A stretch of DNA of 64,000 bases, taken from positions 3,720,001-3,784,000 of the forward strand of contig NZ_CP159508.1 of NCBI RefSeq assembly GCF_051131155.1, in the 5' to 3' direction. Position numbers and translations under genes: made by a program. Positions 26,471 through 36,400 of this stretch are shown here, in pieces (the stretch's first letter is position 1; each line of letters opens with the position of its first letter). Source of the stretch: Pseudanabaena minima (GTDB taxonomy: Bacteria > Cyanobacteriota > Cyanobacteriia > Pseudanabaenales > Pseudanabaenaceae). The notes beneath the pieces were generated by a model. The model saw only the letters and a program-made list of their open reading frames with translations, searched no databases and had not been told where the DNA came from.

Positions 26471-27727
26471 ATGGATACAGATAATCTAGCCGTTTATAGC
26501 CTTATTGAACAGTTACGTGGCTATGGTCGCAAGCAGTTTACTGGCAAGCTGGAACTTCATAGTGTCAAAGATTACAAATGGAGTGTTTATTACTGTCATG
26601 GGAGATTGGTATGGGCTTCGGGGGGAGCGCATAATTATCGCCGTTGGCGAAGACTAATGGGACAGTACAAACTACAGATAGACTTCAACAAAATTTCTTT
26701 CCGCACTATCGATGAGATTCGGCTTTGGGACTATCAAGTGCTGGTAATCCTGATGAAACGCATGGTCTTAACCCGTGAACAAATTACACCGATTATTGAG
26801 GGTTTTGTTCAGGAAGTACTGTTTGACATTATCCAATGTGCTGCTAATGAAAAGATCACCTATTACTGTGATTTTGAAGATGAGATTACACCAGTGATTT
26901 CCTTGATCCATGCGGAACATGCAATTGATCAAGCTCACCAAGAATGGTTAACATGGCGCAAAGCTGGAATCGCAGATTTTTCGCCAAATCTTGCACCTTG
27001 GATTAAGCGCCCATCACAACTTAAGGAAGAAGCGTCAGAACTCACTTATAAAACTTTGATTACGATCCTTGATGGAAGGCGATCGCTGCGGGAATTAGCA
27101 GCATGGATGAAGAAAGATCTACTTAATCTTGTACAGTCATTGATGGCTTATTATCATCGTGGGATGATTGGACTTGTAGAGGTTGCGGACATTCAATCTC
27201 CTATCTCTGCTCTATCACTAAATGAAAGTGAGTCCTCAAAAGATGACTCCTCTCGCTTAACAGAAAAAAGGAAAACTCAGAAAAATATCCCTATTCTCTC
27301 AAGACCACTCATTGCCTGTGTAGATGATAGTAATCAGGTATGTGCAACTATCGAACAGATAGTTACAGGTTTCGGATTTGGTTTTTTAGGAATTCGAGAT
27401 TCTATTAATGTCTTGCCTTTGCTAGTTGAAAATAAACCAGAGATGGTAATTTTAGATTTAGTAATGCCGATCATCGGTGGTTATGAACTCTGTACACAAA
27501 TTCGCCGCATACCAGAGTTTAAAGATACACCTATTCTGATTTTGACTAGCAATGATACGTTGTTTGATCGCCTGAGATCAAAATTTGTTGGTGCTACAGC
27601 TTTTATCTCCAAAACTGCGGGTAATGAAAAGATCGGCGAACAGATCCAGAGATATCTAATTCCTTCTAACAATGAGAACAAAGAACCTTCACCCATTAAT
27701 TTTAATTCGTCAGAAACTTCTAGTTAA
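26471..27727 (+). CDS. PatA/PixG-like response regulator (PATAN domain plus receiver)
   Basis: The 418-residue protein opens with a DUF4388/PATAN region (~1-110, QFTGKLELHS, YYCHGRLVWASGG, YRRWRRLMGQY), followed by a helical middle part. A C-terminal receiver domain (~278-400) has Asp329 in MVILDLVMP and Lys in AFISKTAG. PatA-type proteins regulate phototaxis, pilus polarity or heterocyst pattern and lack a DNA-binding domain. No CheY-, CheW- or CheA-like genes flank it, so the pathway is open. The start follows a long A/T-rich leader with repeated sites. Confidence 0.82.
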   Translation: MDTDNLAVYSLIEQLRGYGRKQFTGKLELHSVKDYKWSVYYCHGRLVWASGGAHNYRRWRRLMGQYKLQIDFNKISFRTIDEIRLWDYQVLVILMKRMVLTREQITPIIEGFVQEVLFDIIQCAANEKITYYCDFEDEITPVISLIHAEHAIDQAHQEWLTWRKAGIADFSPNLAPWIKRPSQLKEEASELTYKTLITILDGRRSLRELAAWMKKDLLNLVQSLMAYYHRGMIGLVEVADIQSPISALSLNESESSKDDSSRLTEKRKTQKNIPILSRPLIACVDDSNQVCATIEQIVTGFGFGFLGIRDSINVLPLLVENKPEMVILDLVMPIIGGYELCTQIRRIPEFKDTPILILTSNDTLFDRLRSKFVGATAFISKTAGNEKIGEQIQRYLIPSNNENKEPSPINFNSSETSS

Positions 27728-27738
27728 GGTAGAAATCT

Positions 27739-29115
27739 ATGTTTAATTTGTTCAATCTCTTTCCAATTGATAATTCCCCAAAAGAACCTTTATCTGACTC
27801 ATCAAAACAGTTGTTAAGCCAACAGATTTTTACAACTAATCAACCCAATGCAATTGTGCAGGATTTTGAGACGTTTATCGAGTTTCTGCAACTTCATAAA
27901 GTCGAAGTAAGTGCTAATCAACATGCGATCGCACCCAAATATCTTGCCGATCTTAATAGCCGCCTCAGTCACCCCACCACCATCGATTTTCAACGTCCTA
28001 GTCAGAAGTCTTACCCTTATATTCATGGTTTGTATTTGTTATTACGTGGCTCAGCGATCGCGCAGGTGCAATTAGACAAAAAGAAAAATATACTGCACAT
28101 TGATCCGCAAGTTCTGCAATCATGGCAGCAATTAAGCATAATTGAGAAGTATTTTAATCTCCTTGCCACATGGATCTATTATGCCTCTGAGGACATTATG
28201 GGTGATGGTAGACGGCTTTTTCCTGAATGGTTTTCTGTATTTAATAGTTGGAGAGATTTAGCTAAAGGGGATTTGAATTTTACGGATGGTTCTAAAAATA
28301 ACAATTGGCTGAATTATGTGAAACTGCATAACTTGGCTTTGTTAAATCTGTTTGGATTTGTGGAATTAAAAGATGCGGAACCTCTTGCAGGTAAAGGTTG
28401 GCGGGTAACTAAGGTAAAAGCATTACCATTTGGGACAGCCATGATGGAGCTATTGGACAAAACTAATTGGAAAAAGGGAATGTTGAGTGAATCTGGAGAT
28501 GATATTTCAGATTTATTTATAGAAAAGCCATCTTCATCGCCTAAACTCGATATAGTCGTGCAGAATTTAACTCCAACGGAGATATTGCAAGAAGAATTTC
28601 AAGCGCTTGAGCTATTTCCCACATGGGAGCATAATTTACAATTGCCTGAGCCTGAAGCCCAAGATGGGATCTTTACTTTTAAAGTGTCCATTCAAATCCA
28701 CATTCAAAAATCTAAGGATAAATTTTCTACGGAAACCATATGGCGTAAGATTGCCATTCCTTCTCATCTCACACTCTATGATTTTAGTTGTGCAATTCTC
28801 AAAGCCTTTGATTTTGCAAACGATCATCTACATCAATTCACCTACAAAGATCATCAAGGCTTCAAACAGAGCATTTATCATCCTTACACTCAATATGAAG
28901 AAAATGCCATCTTTACCGATAAAGTTTTGCTGAGAGATTGGCAAATTAATATCGGCGATCGCATTACCTATGTGTTTGATTTTGGTGACTGGTGGGAGTT
29001 TAATGTGGTCTTAGAAAGTATTGATGAACCTGATCCTAAGTTCAAAAAGGCAAAGGTGATCGATAAAAAAGGCAAGGCTCCAGAACAATATCCTGACTAT
29101 GACGATGATGAATAA
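27739..29115 (+). CDS. Plasmid pRiA4b ORF-3-like protein
   Basis: The C-terminal ~140 residues (~315-450) match the pRiA4b ORF-3 domain: FKVSIQIH..TIWRKIAIPSHLTLYDF, QFTYKD, LRDWQINIGDRITYVFDFGDWWEFNV. The N-terminal ~300 residues (LLLRGSAIAQVQLDKKKNIL, LATWIYYASEDIMGDGRRLF) form a helical part often found fused to it. Its function is unknown; the family is common on plasmids and in mobile DNA. It begins 11 bases after the PatA-like stop, so the two may be co-transcribed, perhaps by chance. Confidence 0.8.
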   Translation: MFNLFNLFPIDNSPKEPLSDSSKQLLSQQIFTTNQPNAIVQDFETFIEFLQLHKVEVSANQHAIAPKYLADLNSRLSHPTTIDFQRPSQKSYPYIHGLYLLLRGSAIAQVQLDKKKNILHIDPQVLQSWQQLSIIEKYFNLLATWIYYASEDIMGDGRRLFPEWFSVFNSWRDLAKGDLNFTDGSKNNNWLNYVKLHNLALLNLFGFVELKDAEPLAGKGWRVTKVKALPFGTAMMELLDKTNWKKGMLSESGDDISDLFIEKPSSSPKLDIVVQNLTPTEILQEEFQALELFPTWEHNLQLPEPEAQDGIFTFKVSIQIHIQKSKDKFSTETIWRKIAIPSHLTLYDFSCAILKAFDFANDHLHQFTYKDHQGFKQSIYHPYTQYEENAIFTDKVLLRDWQINIGDRITYVFDFGDWWEFNVVLESIDEPDPKFKKAKVIDKKGKAPEQYPDYDDDE

Positions 29116-29120
29116 AAATA

Positions 29121-29235
29121 AGCCAAGAACTCAAGTTCTTGGCTAAAAGCTCAAGTCTGCTAAAGCAGACTAAATAATAATAGCAACCCGTTTCAACGGG
29201 TTTTAGCTTTCAGCCTGCACTTGAGTGCAAGGCTG
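29121..29235. terminator. Cluster of four hairpins between convergent genes
   Basis: The perfect or near-perfect stems are AGCCAAGAAC.. (29121-29144), AGTCTGC.. (29154-29171), AACCCG.. (29185-29202) and CAGCCTGCAC.. (29211-29235). They fill the gap between the pRiA4b-like gene and proS, which converge here, and may terminate both. The same hairpin words are common in cyanobacterial intergenic DNA. Confidence 0.65.
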
Positions 29236-29240
29236 TTATT

Positions 29241-31031
29241 TTACTTGAGTTCGTTCTGTAGATACTCCACCACTGACTCAATTTCTACCAAAGTTGCCAC
29301 CTTCGTCGCCCGATTGACAATTTCTACCTTGCCATCAGCGATCGCCTTACCCGTAACCACCCGATAGGGAATGCCCACAAGATCAGCATCCTTGAACTTG
29401 ACACCAGCCCGTTCATCGCGATCGTCAAGTAATACTTCCACACCTGCTGCCTCGAGGGCAGTATAGAGCCTCTCACCGACATCCATTTGCTTAGCATCGC
29501 CCACATTCGGCACGGTAACGATTACATGGTAAGGTGCGATCGCCTTATTCCAGATGATGCCATCTTTGTCGTAGGACTGTTCCACGGCGGCTTGGGCGAG
29601 GCGCGAGACACCTAAACCATAGCAACCCATGACTAAGGGTAGCTCTTCACCTTGCTCATTGGTGAAGGTCGCCTTCATCGCTTGCGAATATTTAGTTCCC
29701 AATTGGAAGATATGCCCAACTTCGATACCTCTGGCAGTTTGCAGGATTTGTGAAGGATCATGAACAGCGCGATCGCCTGCTTTGGCTTTATCAAGATTTA
29801 CAACTGTGGGTAATGTAAAATCCTTACCCCAATTTGCGCCAACAACGTGATAATCAGCTTCATCTGCACCTGTGACAAAATTATGTAAATGCTCAACAGT
29901 GCGATCGGCTAAGCGGAGAAACTTAGGAGAAACTGCGGAGCTTTTATCAATATAGGAATCATCCAGACTTGGTGAGATAAACCCGACAGGAAGTTTGGAA
30001 TGCGCCCATTTTTGTTGAGATTCAGGATCGGCAACTTGGAGGTTGATAACGGCTTTTCCACCGTAGTTACTTGCTAGTTTCGTCAGTTCATTTTGGAGTT
30101 TTACTTCGTTAACATCGCGATCGCCACGAATGCTAACTAATACTAAAACTGTTGTGCCATTGTCATAAATGACTTGATAGAGAACCTGTTTGACAACTTG
30201 GGTGGGGTCGCATTTCAGCAACTTGCACACAGTCTCAATGGTTCCCTTTTTGGGTGTATGCACTTTCTCAAACTTGTCGAAGTGCGAAGGTACAGCCTCA
30301 GGTGGTAAAGATACTGCTTTCTCGACATTAGCGGCGTAGCTACTATCTTCGGTAAAGAGAATGTCATCTTCACCAGCTTCCGCTAATACCATAAACTCCT
30401 GCGAACCCGAACCACCGATTGCTCCTGAGTCTGCCTCTACTGCACGGAATTTTAGACCGCAGCGATCGAACATCTTCCGATAGGCGCGATCCATTTCGTA
30501 GTAGGTTTCTTTAAGGCTCTCTTCATTTTCATGGAAGGAGTAACCATCCTTCATGATGAACTCGCGCCCACGCATCAAGCCAAACCGAGGACGAATCTCA
30601 TCGCGGAACTTGGTTTGGATTTGGTATAAATGCTGTGGCAATTGGCGATAGGAGCGGATCGTATCTCTAGCGATCGCTGTAATAATTTCTTCGTGGGTAG
30701 GACCAAGCCCGACTTCACGATTAGCGCGATCGGTGAGGGCAAACATGATCCCTTCGGCTTTGGTGTAGGTATCCCAGCGTCCTGACTCTTGCCATAGTTC
30801 CGCAGGTTGCAGTTGCGTCAACAGGCATTCTTGCGCTCCTGTGTCGTTCATCTCTTCGCGGACGATCGCCGAGATCTTTTGCAAAACGCGCCACATGAGC
30901 GGCAAGTATACATACAAGCCTGAACCTACGCGCCTGATGTAGCCCGCACGGAGTAATAGTTTGTGACTTGTGAGTTCTGCTTCGGCGGGATCTTCACGCA
31001 GAGTGACCCAGAGCATTTGAGATAGACGCAT
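29241..31031 (-). CDS. proS: Prolyl-tRNA synthetase
   Basis: The 596-residue protein is a bacterial-type class II prolyl-tRNA synthetase. It starts with MRLSQMLWVTLREDPAEAE, has motif 2 (TKFRDEIRPRFGLMRGREF) and motif 3 (GCYGLGVSRLAQAAVEQ). Between motifs 2 and 3 lies an editing (INS/YbaK-like) domain (~225-390), which removes mischarged alanine. The C-terminal anticodon-binding domain covers ~480-596 (APYHVIVTVPN). Length is close to the E. coli enzyme (572 aa). It is monocistronic, with hairpins beyond its stop codon and a toxin-antitoxin pair divergent to it. Confidence 0.95.
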   Translation of the reverse strand: MRLSQMLWVTLREDPAEAELTSHKLLLRAGYIRRVGSGLYVYLPLMWRVLQKISAIVREEMNDTGAQECLLTQLQPAELWQESGRWDTYTKAEGIMFALTDRANREVGLGPTHEEIITAIARDTIRSYRQLPQHLYQIQTKFRDEIRPRFGLMRGREFIMKDGYSFHENEESLKETYYEMDRAYRKMFDRCGLKFRAVEADSGAIGGSGSQEFMVLAEAGEDDILFTEDSSYAANVEKAVSLPPEAVPSHFDKFEKVHTPKKGTIETVCKLLKCDPTQVVKQVLYQVIYDNGTTVLVLVSIRGDRDVNEVKLQNELTKLASNYGGKAVINLQVADPESQQKWAHSKLPVGFISPSLDDSYIDKSSAVSPKFLRLADRTVEHLHNFVTGADEADYHVVGANWGKDFTLPTVVNLDKAKAGDRAVHDPSQILQTARGIEVGHIFQLGTKYSQAMKATFTNEQGEELPLVMGCYGLGVSRLAQAAVEQSYDKDGIIWNKAIAPYHVIVTVPNVGDAKQMDVGERLYTALEAAGVEVLLDDRDERAGVKFKDADLVGIPYRVVTGKAIADGKVEIVNRATKVATLVEIESVVEYLQNELK

Positions 31032-31125
31032 ATTGCTGGAGGTATTCGCTGATGTTCGCTAGGGATATTCGCTAGAATTTCGTTAATCTGTTAACGGTGA
31101 TTCTGCCTGACGATCATATCAGGAC

Positions 31126-31171
31126 TTGTAGCTTTGGTGTTGATGCTATAATGTCATACAGCGTTATGACA
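31126..31171 (+). promoter_or_regulatory. Promoter and operator palindrome of a toxin-antitoxin operon
   Basis: A perfect -10 box TATAAT (31147-31152) is preceded by a weak -35 (TTGTAG, 31126-31131). The inverted repeat TGTCATA (31152-31158) and TATGACA (31165-31171) directly overlaps the -10 end and start site, 10 bases before the antitoxin ATG. This layout fits autorepression by the antitoxin. Confidence 0.6.
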
Positions 31172-31181
31172 AGCTAAACCT

Positions 31182-31445
31182 ATGAGAGTTAATGCCCGAC
31201 TCGACAGCGATCGCGCTAGTAAGTTCAACTACATCCGTCAGCGTACCAATCAAGGTACTTCGGAAATAATGAAGGCGGCGATCGATCTTTACTATGAGAG
31301 GTTGCGTCAAGAAACGACCGTAAAGCCTTTGCAACTTCTCCAACAAGCAGGGTTAATTGGTTGTGCTGAAGGGGAACCCGATTTGTCAGTAAATTACAAG
31401 CAATATCTCACTGAAAGTCTCAACGAAAAATATGGTCATCGTTGA
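31182..31445 (+). CDS. Ribbon-helix-helix antitoxin
   Basis: The 87-residue protein begins with MRVNARLDSDRASKFNYIRQ, the strand and first helix of a CopG/RHH DNA-binding domain, then SEIMKAAIDLYYERLR. The C-terminal half would bind the toxin. It overlaps the PIN toxin gene by 14 bases, and a TGTCATA/TATGACA operator sits just upstream. Which VapB-like subfamily it belongs to is not clear. Confidence 0.75.
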   Translation: MRVNARLDSDRASKFNYIRQRTNQGTSEIMKAAIDLYYERLRQETTVKPLQLLQQAGLIGCAEGEPDLSVNYKQYLTESLNEKYGHR

Positions 31446-31851
31446 TTCAGGCTTTTGGATTGCGTTAATCAATCGCCGTGATGATTATCATGCGATCGCG
31501 CAAAAGGTTTTAGACACTGTTGATGAGCCTCTAATTACAACATGGTGTGTGATTACGGAAGCTTGTCATATTCTCTTAAAACGAACAGGCACAAATGCTC
31601 AACAAACTTTCATTCACAGTTTAGAAGTTGGAGCATTTGAAGTTTTCGATCTTCAGGTTCAAGATGGTAAGAGAATTAGTGAGTTAATGAAGCAGTATAG
31701 TTCTCTGCCAATGGATTTAGCGGATGCTTCTCTAATTATTCTTGCTGAGCATTTGGGGCATGGACGCATTCTATCCGTTGATTTTCGAGACTTCAATACC
31801 TATCGCTGGAAAAACAGGCATCCTTTTGAGAATTTAATGCATTTAGACTAA
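31432..31851 (+). CDS. PIN-domain toxin (VapC-like ribonuclease)
   Basis: The 139-residue protein has the PIN acidic residues at Asp5 (IVDSGFWIALI), Glu in WCVITEACHILL, Asp in MDLADASLIILAE and Asp in ILSVDFRDF. PIN toxins cleave RNA when not held by the antitoxin. Its start codon lies inside the antitoxin gene, in the same orientation. Downstream is a 113-base gap before the convergent xisI gene; nothing was recognised there. Confidence 0.8.
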   Translation: MVIVDSGFWIALINRRDDYHAIAQKVLDTVDEPLITTWCVITEACHILLKRTGTNAQQTFIHSLEVGAFEVFDLQVQDGKRISELMKQYSSLPMDLADASLIILAEHLGHGRILSVDFRDFNTYRWKNRHPFENLMHLD

Positions 31852-31964
31852 CTTACCGATCTTTTTCTTGTTGAGTTAATCCCAAAGGGATTAGAAATTC
31901 TTCTAGTAATATTTCCCCTGCGTGGGTTGGTGGGTGATGGGTTGGTATGCGTGACATATTCTTT

Positions 31965-32297
31965 CTATGCTACTCCATAGCCTGTATAGGGTCTTTTGTA
32001 GGGAGGATGTAAACCTAGCACGATGTCTTCTTTGGGAATACCGAACTCTAGTAACTCTTGTCCTACGTCAATATCAGTTGTATTTTGCTGTAGCCAGATT
32101 TTTCCGTCTTTGATGTCGAAATGTAGAACAGTATGATAGACACGCTTCAATCCTTTCCAGCCAATACGCATCAGTTGATAGCGATCGCGCACGGTGTCAA
32201 AAATCAACTCATTCTCTACATCGTCTTGGGTTTTAAAATGACTATGCCTTTCTAGAAGATTTTGAATGTATAGACGGTAATTTTCTAGTTTATCCAT
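31965..32297 (-). CDS. xisI: XisI-like fdxN element excision controlling factor
   Basis: The 110-residue protein matches XisI: YRLYIQNLLERHSHF at the N-terminus, VFDTVRDRYQLMRIGW-like centre, and IDVGQELLEFGIPKEDIVLG near the end. XisI works with XisH in heterocyst-forming species during excision of a DNA element, but the pair is widespread in non-heterocystous cyanobacteria, where its role is unknown. Here XisH is missing apart from a fossil tail that overlaps the xisI start, so this is an orphan. Translation may have lost its original coupling to xisH. Confidence 0.85.
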   Translation of the reverse strand: MDKLENYRLYIQNLLERHSHFKTQDDVENELIFDTVRDRYQLMRIGWKGLKRVYHTVLHFDIKDGKIWLQQNTTDIDVGQELLEFGIPKEDIVLGLHPPYKRPYTGYGVA

Positions 32298-32350
32298 TTG
32301 ACTATCTCCTCAGCGATGGGTTCATAGACAATCAGCTTTAATTGATACCA
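32285..32350 (-). pseudogene. C-terminal remnant of xisH
   Basis: In the frame ending at TAG 32285-32287, the codons read WYQLKLIVYEPIAEEIVKWI plus Asn and stop. This is the usual end of XisH (LKLIVYxxxxExIVKWI), and it overlaps the xisI ATG as in intact xisHI pairs. Upstream of 32350 the frame runs into the end of a DUF5615 gene. So the rest of xisH has been replaced by the DUF5615/DUF433 pair. Confidence 0.75.
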
Positions 32351-32351
32351 A

Positions 32352-32696
32352 TCAAATATAAAGCAATTGATTCGCAATTTCATCGGCTGTCAAGGTGTCA
32401 AGAAGCATGGCAACCCTTTCGGCAATTTCATAGGGATTTCTCCGTTTAGCGATGATGATTCCTGCGTGTGTCTGGTTATTCAAGACATAACTCGTATGAA
32501 GTTTCTCAAAATCGAGTCGGTTGTGGGTCAGCATACAACGCCCCATTGATGCGGCAAAAGCTAGTTGCTGGGGATCGAGTTCGCCTAAAGTTTTCTGCTG
32601 TCTTGCTGTGGTTGCGTCTAATCCTCTAGCGATGAGTAGGGTAGCAACTAGAATATCCACATCTTCATCGATGTAAATTTGAGCGAAAATAGTCAT
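32352..32696 (-). CDS. DUF5615 PIN-like toxin candidate
   Basis: The 114-residue protein has PIN-like acidic residues in IYIDEDVDILVATLLIARGLD and CMLTHNRLDFEKLH, typical of DUF5615 proteins paired with DUF433 proteins as toxin-antitoxin modules. It overlaps the DUF433 gene by four bases (ATGA type). The 3' end abuts the xisH remnant, which places the boundary of an insertion or deletion within one or two bases of its stop codon. Confidence 0.78.
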   Translation of the reverse strand: MTIFAQIYIDEDVDILVATLLIARGLDATTARQQKTLGELDPQQLAFAASMGRCMLTHNRLDFEKLHTSYVLNNQTHAGIIIAKRRNPYEIAERVAMLLDTLTADEIANQLLYI

Positions 32697-32986
32697 CTTT
32701 GATTTAGTCTAGCTTTGATGAGTGGATGTACTAGCTCATCGGGAACGTGGTTGCGTTCGATGTATTCGTTGATTTCTGCTTGGTTGTCTAGATAAAAGCT
32801 AAGGGCATCAAAGATTTGCGCGAGATTGAGATGTGGTAAGTGTAATGGAATTTCTTCTGGTCTAACTCCTAAGCGCCAGTTTTCAACAATGGCTCTAACG
32901 GGTGTTCTGGTTCCATCGATGATTGGTTCGCCTGAGAGGATTTCAGGGTTACGGGTGACATGGCGGGAGATGGTTGCTGTTTTCAT
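32693..32986 (-). CDS. DUF433 antitoxin candidate
   Basis: The 97-residue protein carries the DUF433 signature: HVTRNPEILSGEPIIDGTR, TPVRAIVE, PEEIPLHLPHLNLAQIFDAL and FYLDNQAEI. DUF433 proteins have a winged-helix-like DNA-binding fold and usually precede DUF5615 genes. The four-base overlap with the toxin gene indicates co-translation. It lies 67 bases downstream of the small motif protein gene in the same direction. Confidence 0.8.
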   Translation of the reverse strand: MKTATISRHVTRNPEILSGEPIIDGTRTPVRAIVENWRLGVRPEEIPLHLPHLNLAQIFDALSFYLDNQAEINEYIERNHVPDELVHPLIKARLNQR

Positions 32987-33053
32987 GTGGTTTTGCTCTC
33001 TAAACTGTCATCAGTTTTGCTCTGTGATATGGCTGATATCTGGAATAGGCGTT

Positions 33054-33428
33054 TTACTTTTTAGGTTTGGCTTCAAGTCCTGCTTTAAAGGCGGTAAGGA
33101 GAACTTCCACAAAATCATTTTTGGCAATTTTTTTGATGGCTTCAAATGCACCTGCTTTAAATGCAGCAACTAGACGATCTTTAAGGGTTGGTTTGTTTTC
33201 TATCTCTTCCATTGCGGCGGCGGTGATGATTTCTTTGCCTGCTTCGCTGGTGGGATCGGAGATTTGGGGGACGATTCCTTGCAGGATTTCAACGAGTTCG
33301 ATCGCTAGTTCTTGGGTGTTGGGGTCGTCTATGCTGTAGTAGTTGTTTTGTGTGCCGATGTTGTCGCCTGTGACGGTTTGATCGCCTGCGATGACTTGTC
33401 CTACGGGGGCGTTGAAGTTAAAGGTCAT
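33054..33428 (-). CDS. Small protein with an N-terminal GDNI-type motif shared with the NACHT protein
   Basis: The 124-residue protein begins with FNAPVGQVIAGDQTVTGDNI followed by GTQNN. Nearly the same motif ends the NACHT-HEAT protein encoded 33 bases upstream and recurs in the caspase protein at 58.4 kb. The rest is helical: ELAIELVEILQGIVPQI, KEIITAAAMEEIENK, and two related segments AAFKAGAFEAIKK and TAFKAGLEAKPKK that could be amphipathic. I know no family for it. Inference: a small effector or adaptor recruited by homotypic contact between motifs. No signal peptide or membrane segment is obvious. Confidence 0.7.
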   Translation of the reverse strand: MTFNFNAPVGQVIAGDQTVTGDNIGTQNNYYSIDDPNTQELAIELVEILQGIVPQISDPTSEAGKEIITAAAMEEIENKPTLKDRLVAAFKAGAFEAIKKIAKNDFVEVLLTAFKAGLEAKPKK

Positions 33429-33460
33429 AGTTTTCTCATTGGGTAATGTTTAGTGGTTGG

Positions 33461-36400
33461 TTAGGACTCAGGTGCTGTCTTTTGGTTGTTTTGTGTGGCA
33501 ATATTATCACCCTGAACTATTAGATTTCCACTAACTACTTGCCCTACTTTGTCGTTGAAGATGTAGGTGTTGCCTGTGGTGGGGTTGGGGTTATCTTCGG
33601 GGGGTAAGGGTGTTTGGGCTATGTCGTAGTTGTAGTATTTGCATCGGGCTTGGATGGCGGTGATGACTGAGAGGGCTTCTTGGCTCGATTCTGTGGGGAT
33701 GAGGGTGAGGAGATGGGGAAGTTGTTGGGTGAGGATGGGTAAGTTGCGATCTGAGCCAGCAATCCTGATTAAAGCTCTTGCTGCTCTATTACGCGCGTAA
33801 TCATAAAAACTTTCAAGATCCAAAATCAGATCTTCTAGCTCCTTATCGCTACCAATTTTTCCTAATGACTCTGCTGCTTTGTCACGAACATTGTCCTCTG
33901 AATCGCTTTTAATAGCAGCCATAAGTACATCAACCGCTTTGCTACCCCCAATTTTTCCTATTGCTTCTGCTACTCTCTCACGCGCATTGTCACCTAGGTC
34001 TTTGAATGTTTGAAGAAGTGCATCAATTGACTTACTAGTTCCAATATTTACTAATGCTTGTTCTGCTTCGCGGCGAACAACAAAATCTGAATCTTGAAGA
34101 ATAGAAACGAGGAAATTTACTGCTTTGAAACTACCAATTTTTCCTAGTGCTTCTACTACACTCTCACGTCCATGAACATCCAAGTCTTTGAAGGCTTGAA
34201 TCAGAACATCAACTGCTTTATTACTTCCAATATTTACTAATGTCTCTAATGACTTCTCTCTAACAGAGTGATCTGAAGCGTTAATAGTAGAAATGAGAGC
34301 ATCAACTACTTTAGTAGTATTAATGTTATCGACACTACTAAAAAATGCTTCTGCTGCTTTCTCACTCCCGTAATAATCTGAATTTTGGAGAACAAAAAAA
34401 AGTATGTCAATTGCTTTGGAATTCGCAGTCTTACCTAACACCTGTAAAGATCTTTCACGAATGGAATAACAATACTTTGAATCATTGATAATAGCTATTA
34501 GCGAATCTATAGCTTTCTCGTTAACAATAACATTAATATTATTGAATAACGTCTCTTGATTCTTCTCATTATTAAATAATGCCTCTTCTGCTTTTTCTAA
34601 ATAATTGAAAACAGAAAGTAGCGCTTCAACTGCTCTGATACCACCAATTTTACCTAGCGCTTCTGCTGCATTTGATCGCACATCATAATCTGAATGATTA
34701 AGAGCTTGAATGAGCGGCTCAACAGCTTTATCGCTACCAATATTACCTAACGCTTCTGCTGCTTCAAGCTCTTGGTAGTAGCTGTATGGATTTTCGAGGG
34801 CTTGAATGAGTGGTTCAACAGCTCTTTTACTACCAATCTTACCCAATGCTTTAGTTGCATGTCTGCTCACAAAGCGATTTGGGTGTTTGATAGCTTGAAT
34901 AAGGGTATCAACTGCTTGATGACTGCCAATCTTGCCTAATGCCTTCTCAGATGATATACACACATCTTCAGCTTGACTCGCATACCTCGAATCATTGAGA
35001 TCTTGGATTGCATCGTTGAGAGTTTGAATTAGAGGTGCAACTGCTTTATCACTGCCAATATTTCCTAGCGCATCTGCTACTATTTCGCGCAGATGATAGT
35101 TGGGGTATTGGACAATAACAGTAGGATGTAAATAACTTGCTGGCATAAAAATCTTACGCAGACAACTTTTTATTGTTTTTTTATCAATTCTTTGTTCATA
35201 AATATAAGTTGCATTAAGAGATGGAATGAGTAAATCAACTATTTTATTACTAGCACTCTTAGATAATGATTCATAATCAAGAGAGGTGATGAGCGTCTCA
35301 ATATTAAGACAAGAAATAAGTGCATCAACCGCTTTGTCATTACCAACTTTACCTAATACTTTTGCGATTTTTTGTCGCACACTAGAATCTGAATCATTGA
35401 GGGCTGAAATAAGTGCATCAATCGCTTTCTTACTACCTATCTTTCCTAATGCTTCTGCTACTTCTTGACGTGCATTATAATCTAAATCATTGAGAGCAAA
35501 AATAAGTGCTTCAACTGATTTTTTATCATCAATCTTACTTAATACATTTATTGCTTTCTGTCGCACACGAATCTCTGGAGCTTTAAGAGCTAAGGTTAAA
35601 GAATCAATAACTGTTTCACCCCCTATTGCACCTAATATATATGATACTATCTGATATACAGAAGTATCTGGATCAAAGAGTGCTGTAAGTAGTGATTTAA
35701 CCACCTTATCACTCCCTATATTAACCAGTGCATTTGCTGCTTTTCCTCGGACATTATAATCTGAATCCCTTAGAGCTACTATAAGTGCATCAACAGACTT
35801 ATCACAGCCGATATTTCCTAGTGCTTCTGCTGCTTTTTCACGCAATTCATAATCTGAGTCTTTGAGAACTTTTAGTAGTGTACTAACGGCTCTTACATCC
35901 TTGCTATTGAATAGCAATTCTGCTGCTTTTTCACGCAATTCATAATCTGAGTCTTTGAGAACTTTTAGTAGTAATTTAAATACTCGATCACTGTCAATTC
36001 TGGCTAAAGCCTCTAATGCTTTCTTCTGCAAGCTAGAATCAGGATGTTTAAGAACTTTAATAAGAGATTCAATTGATTTTGCACTGACAGTAATATTACT
36101 TAATGCACTAAATAAAGTTTTTTCTGCTTTCCATCTTACATCATAATCTGAATCATTGAGCGATAATATAAGTACACTAATAGCTTTATCATTAACTGTG
36201 TCATTAGCAATTTTGGTTAATACCTCTGCTGATTGACAACGCATATAAACATCCGAGTTCTTAAGATCAGAAATAAGAGCTTTAATTGCCCTATCAGTAC
36301 CAATATTACCTAATACCTCTGTTGCTATCTCATGAACATGATAATCTGAATCCTGAAGTGTTTGCACAAGAGTGGCAACTGCAAAATCAGATTTTGTTTC

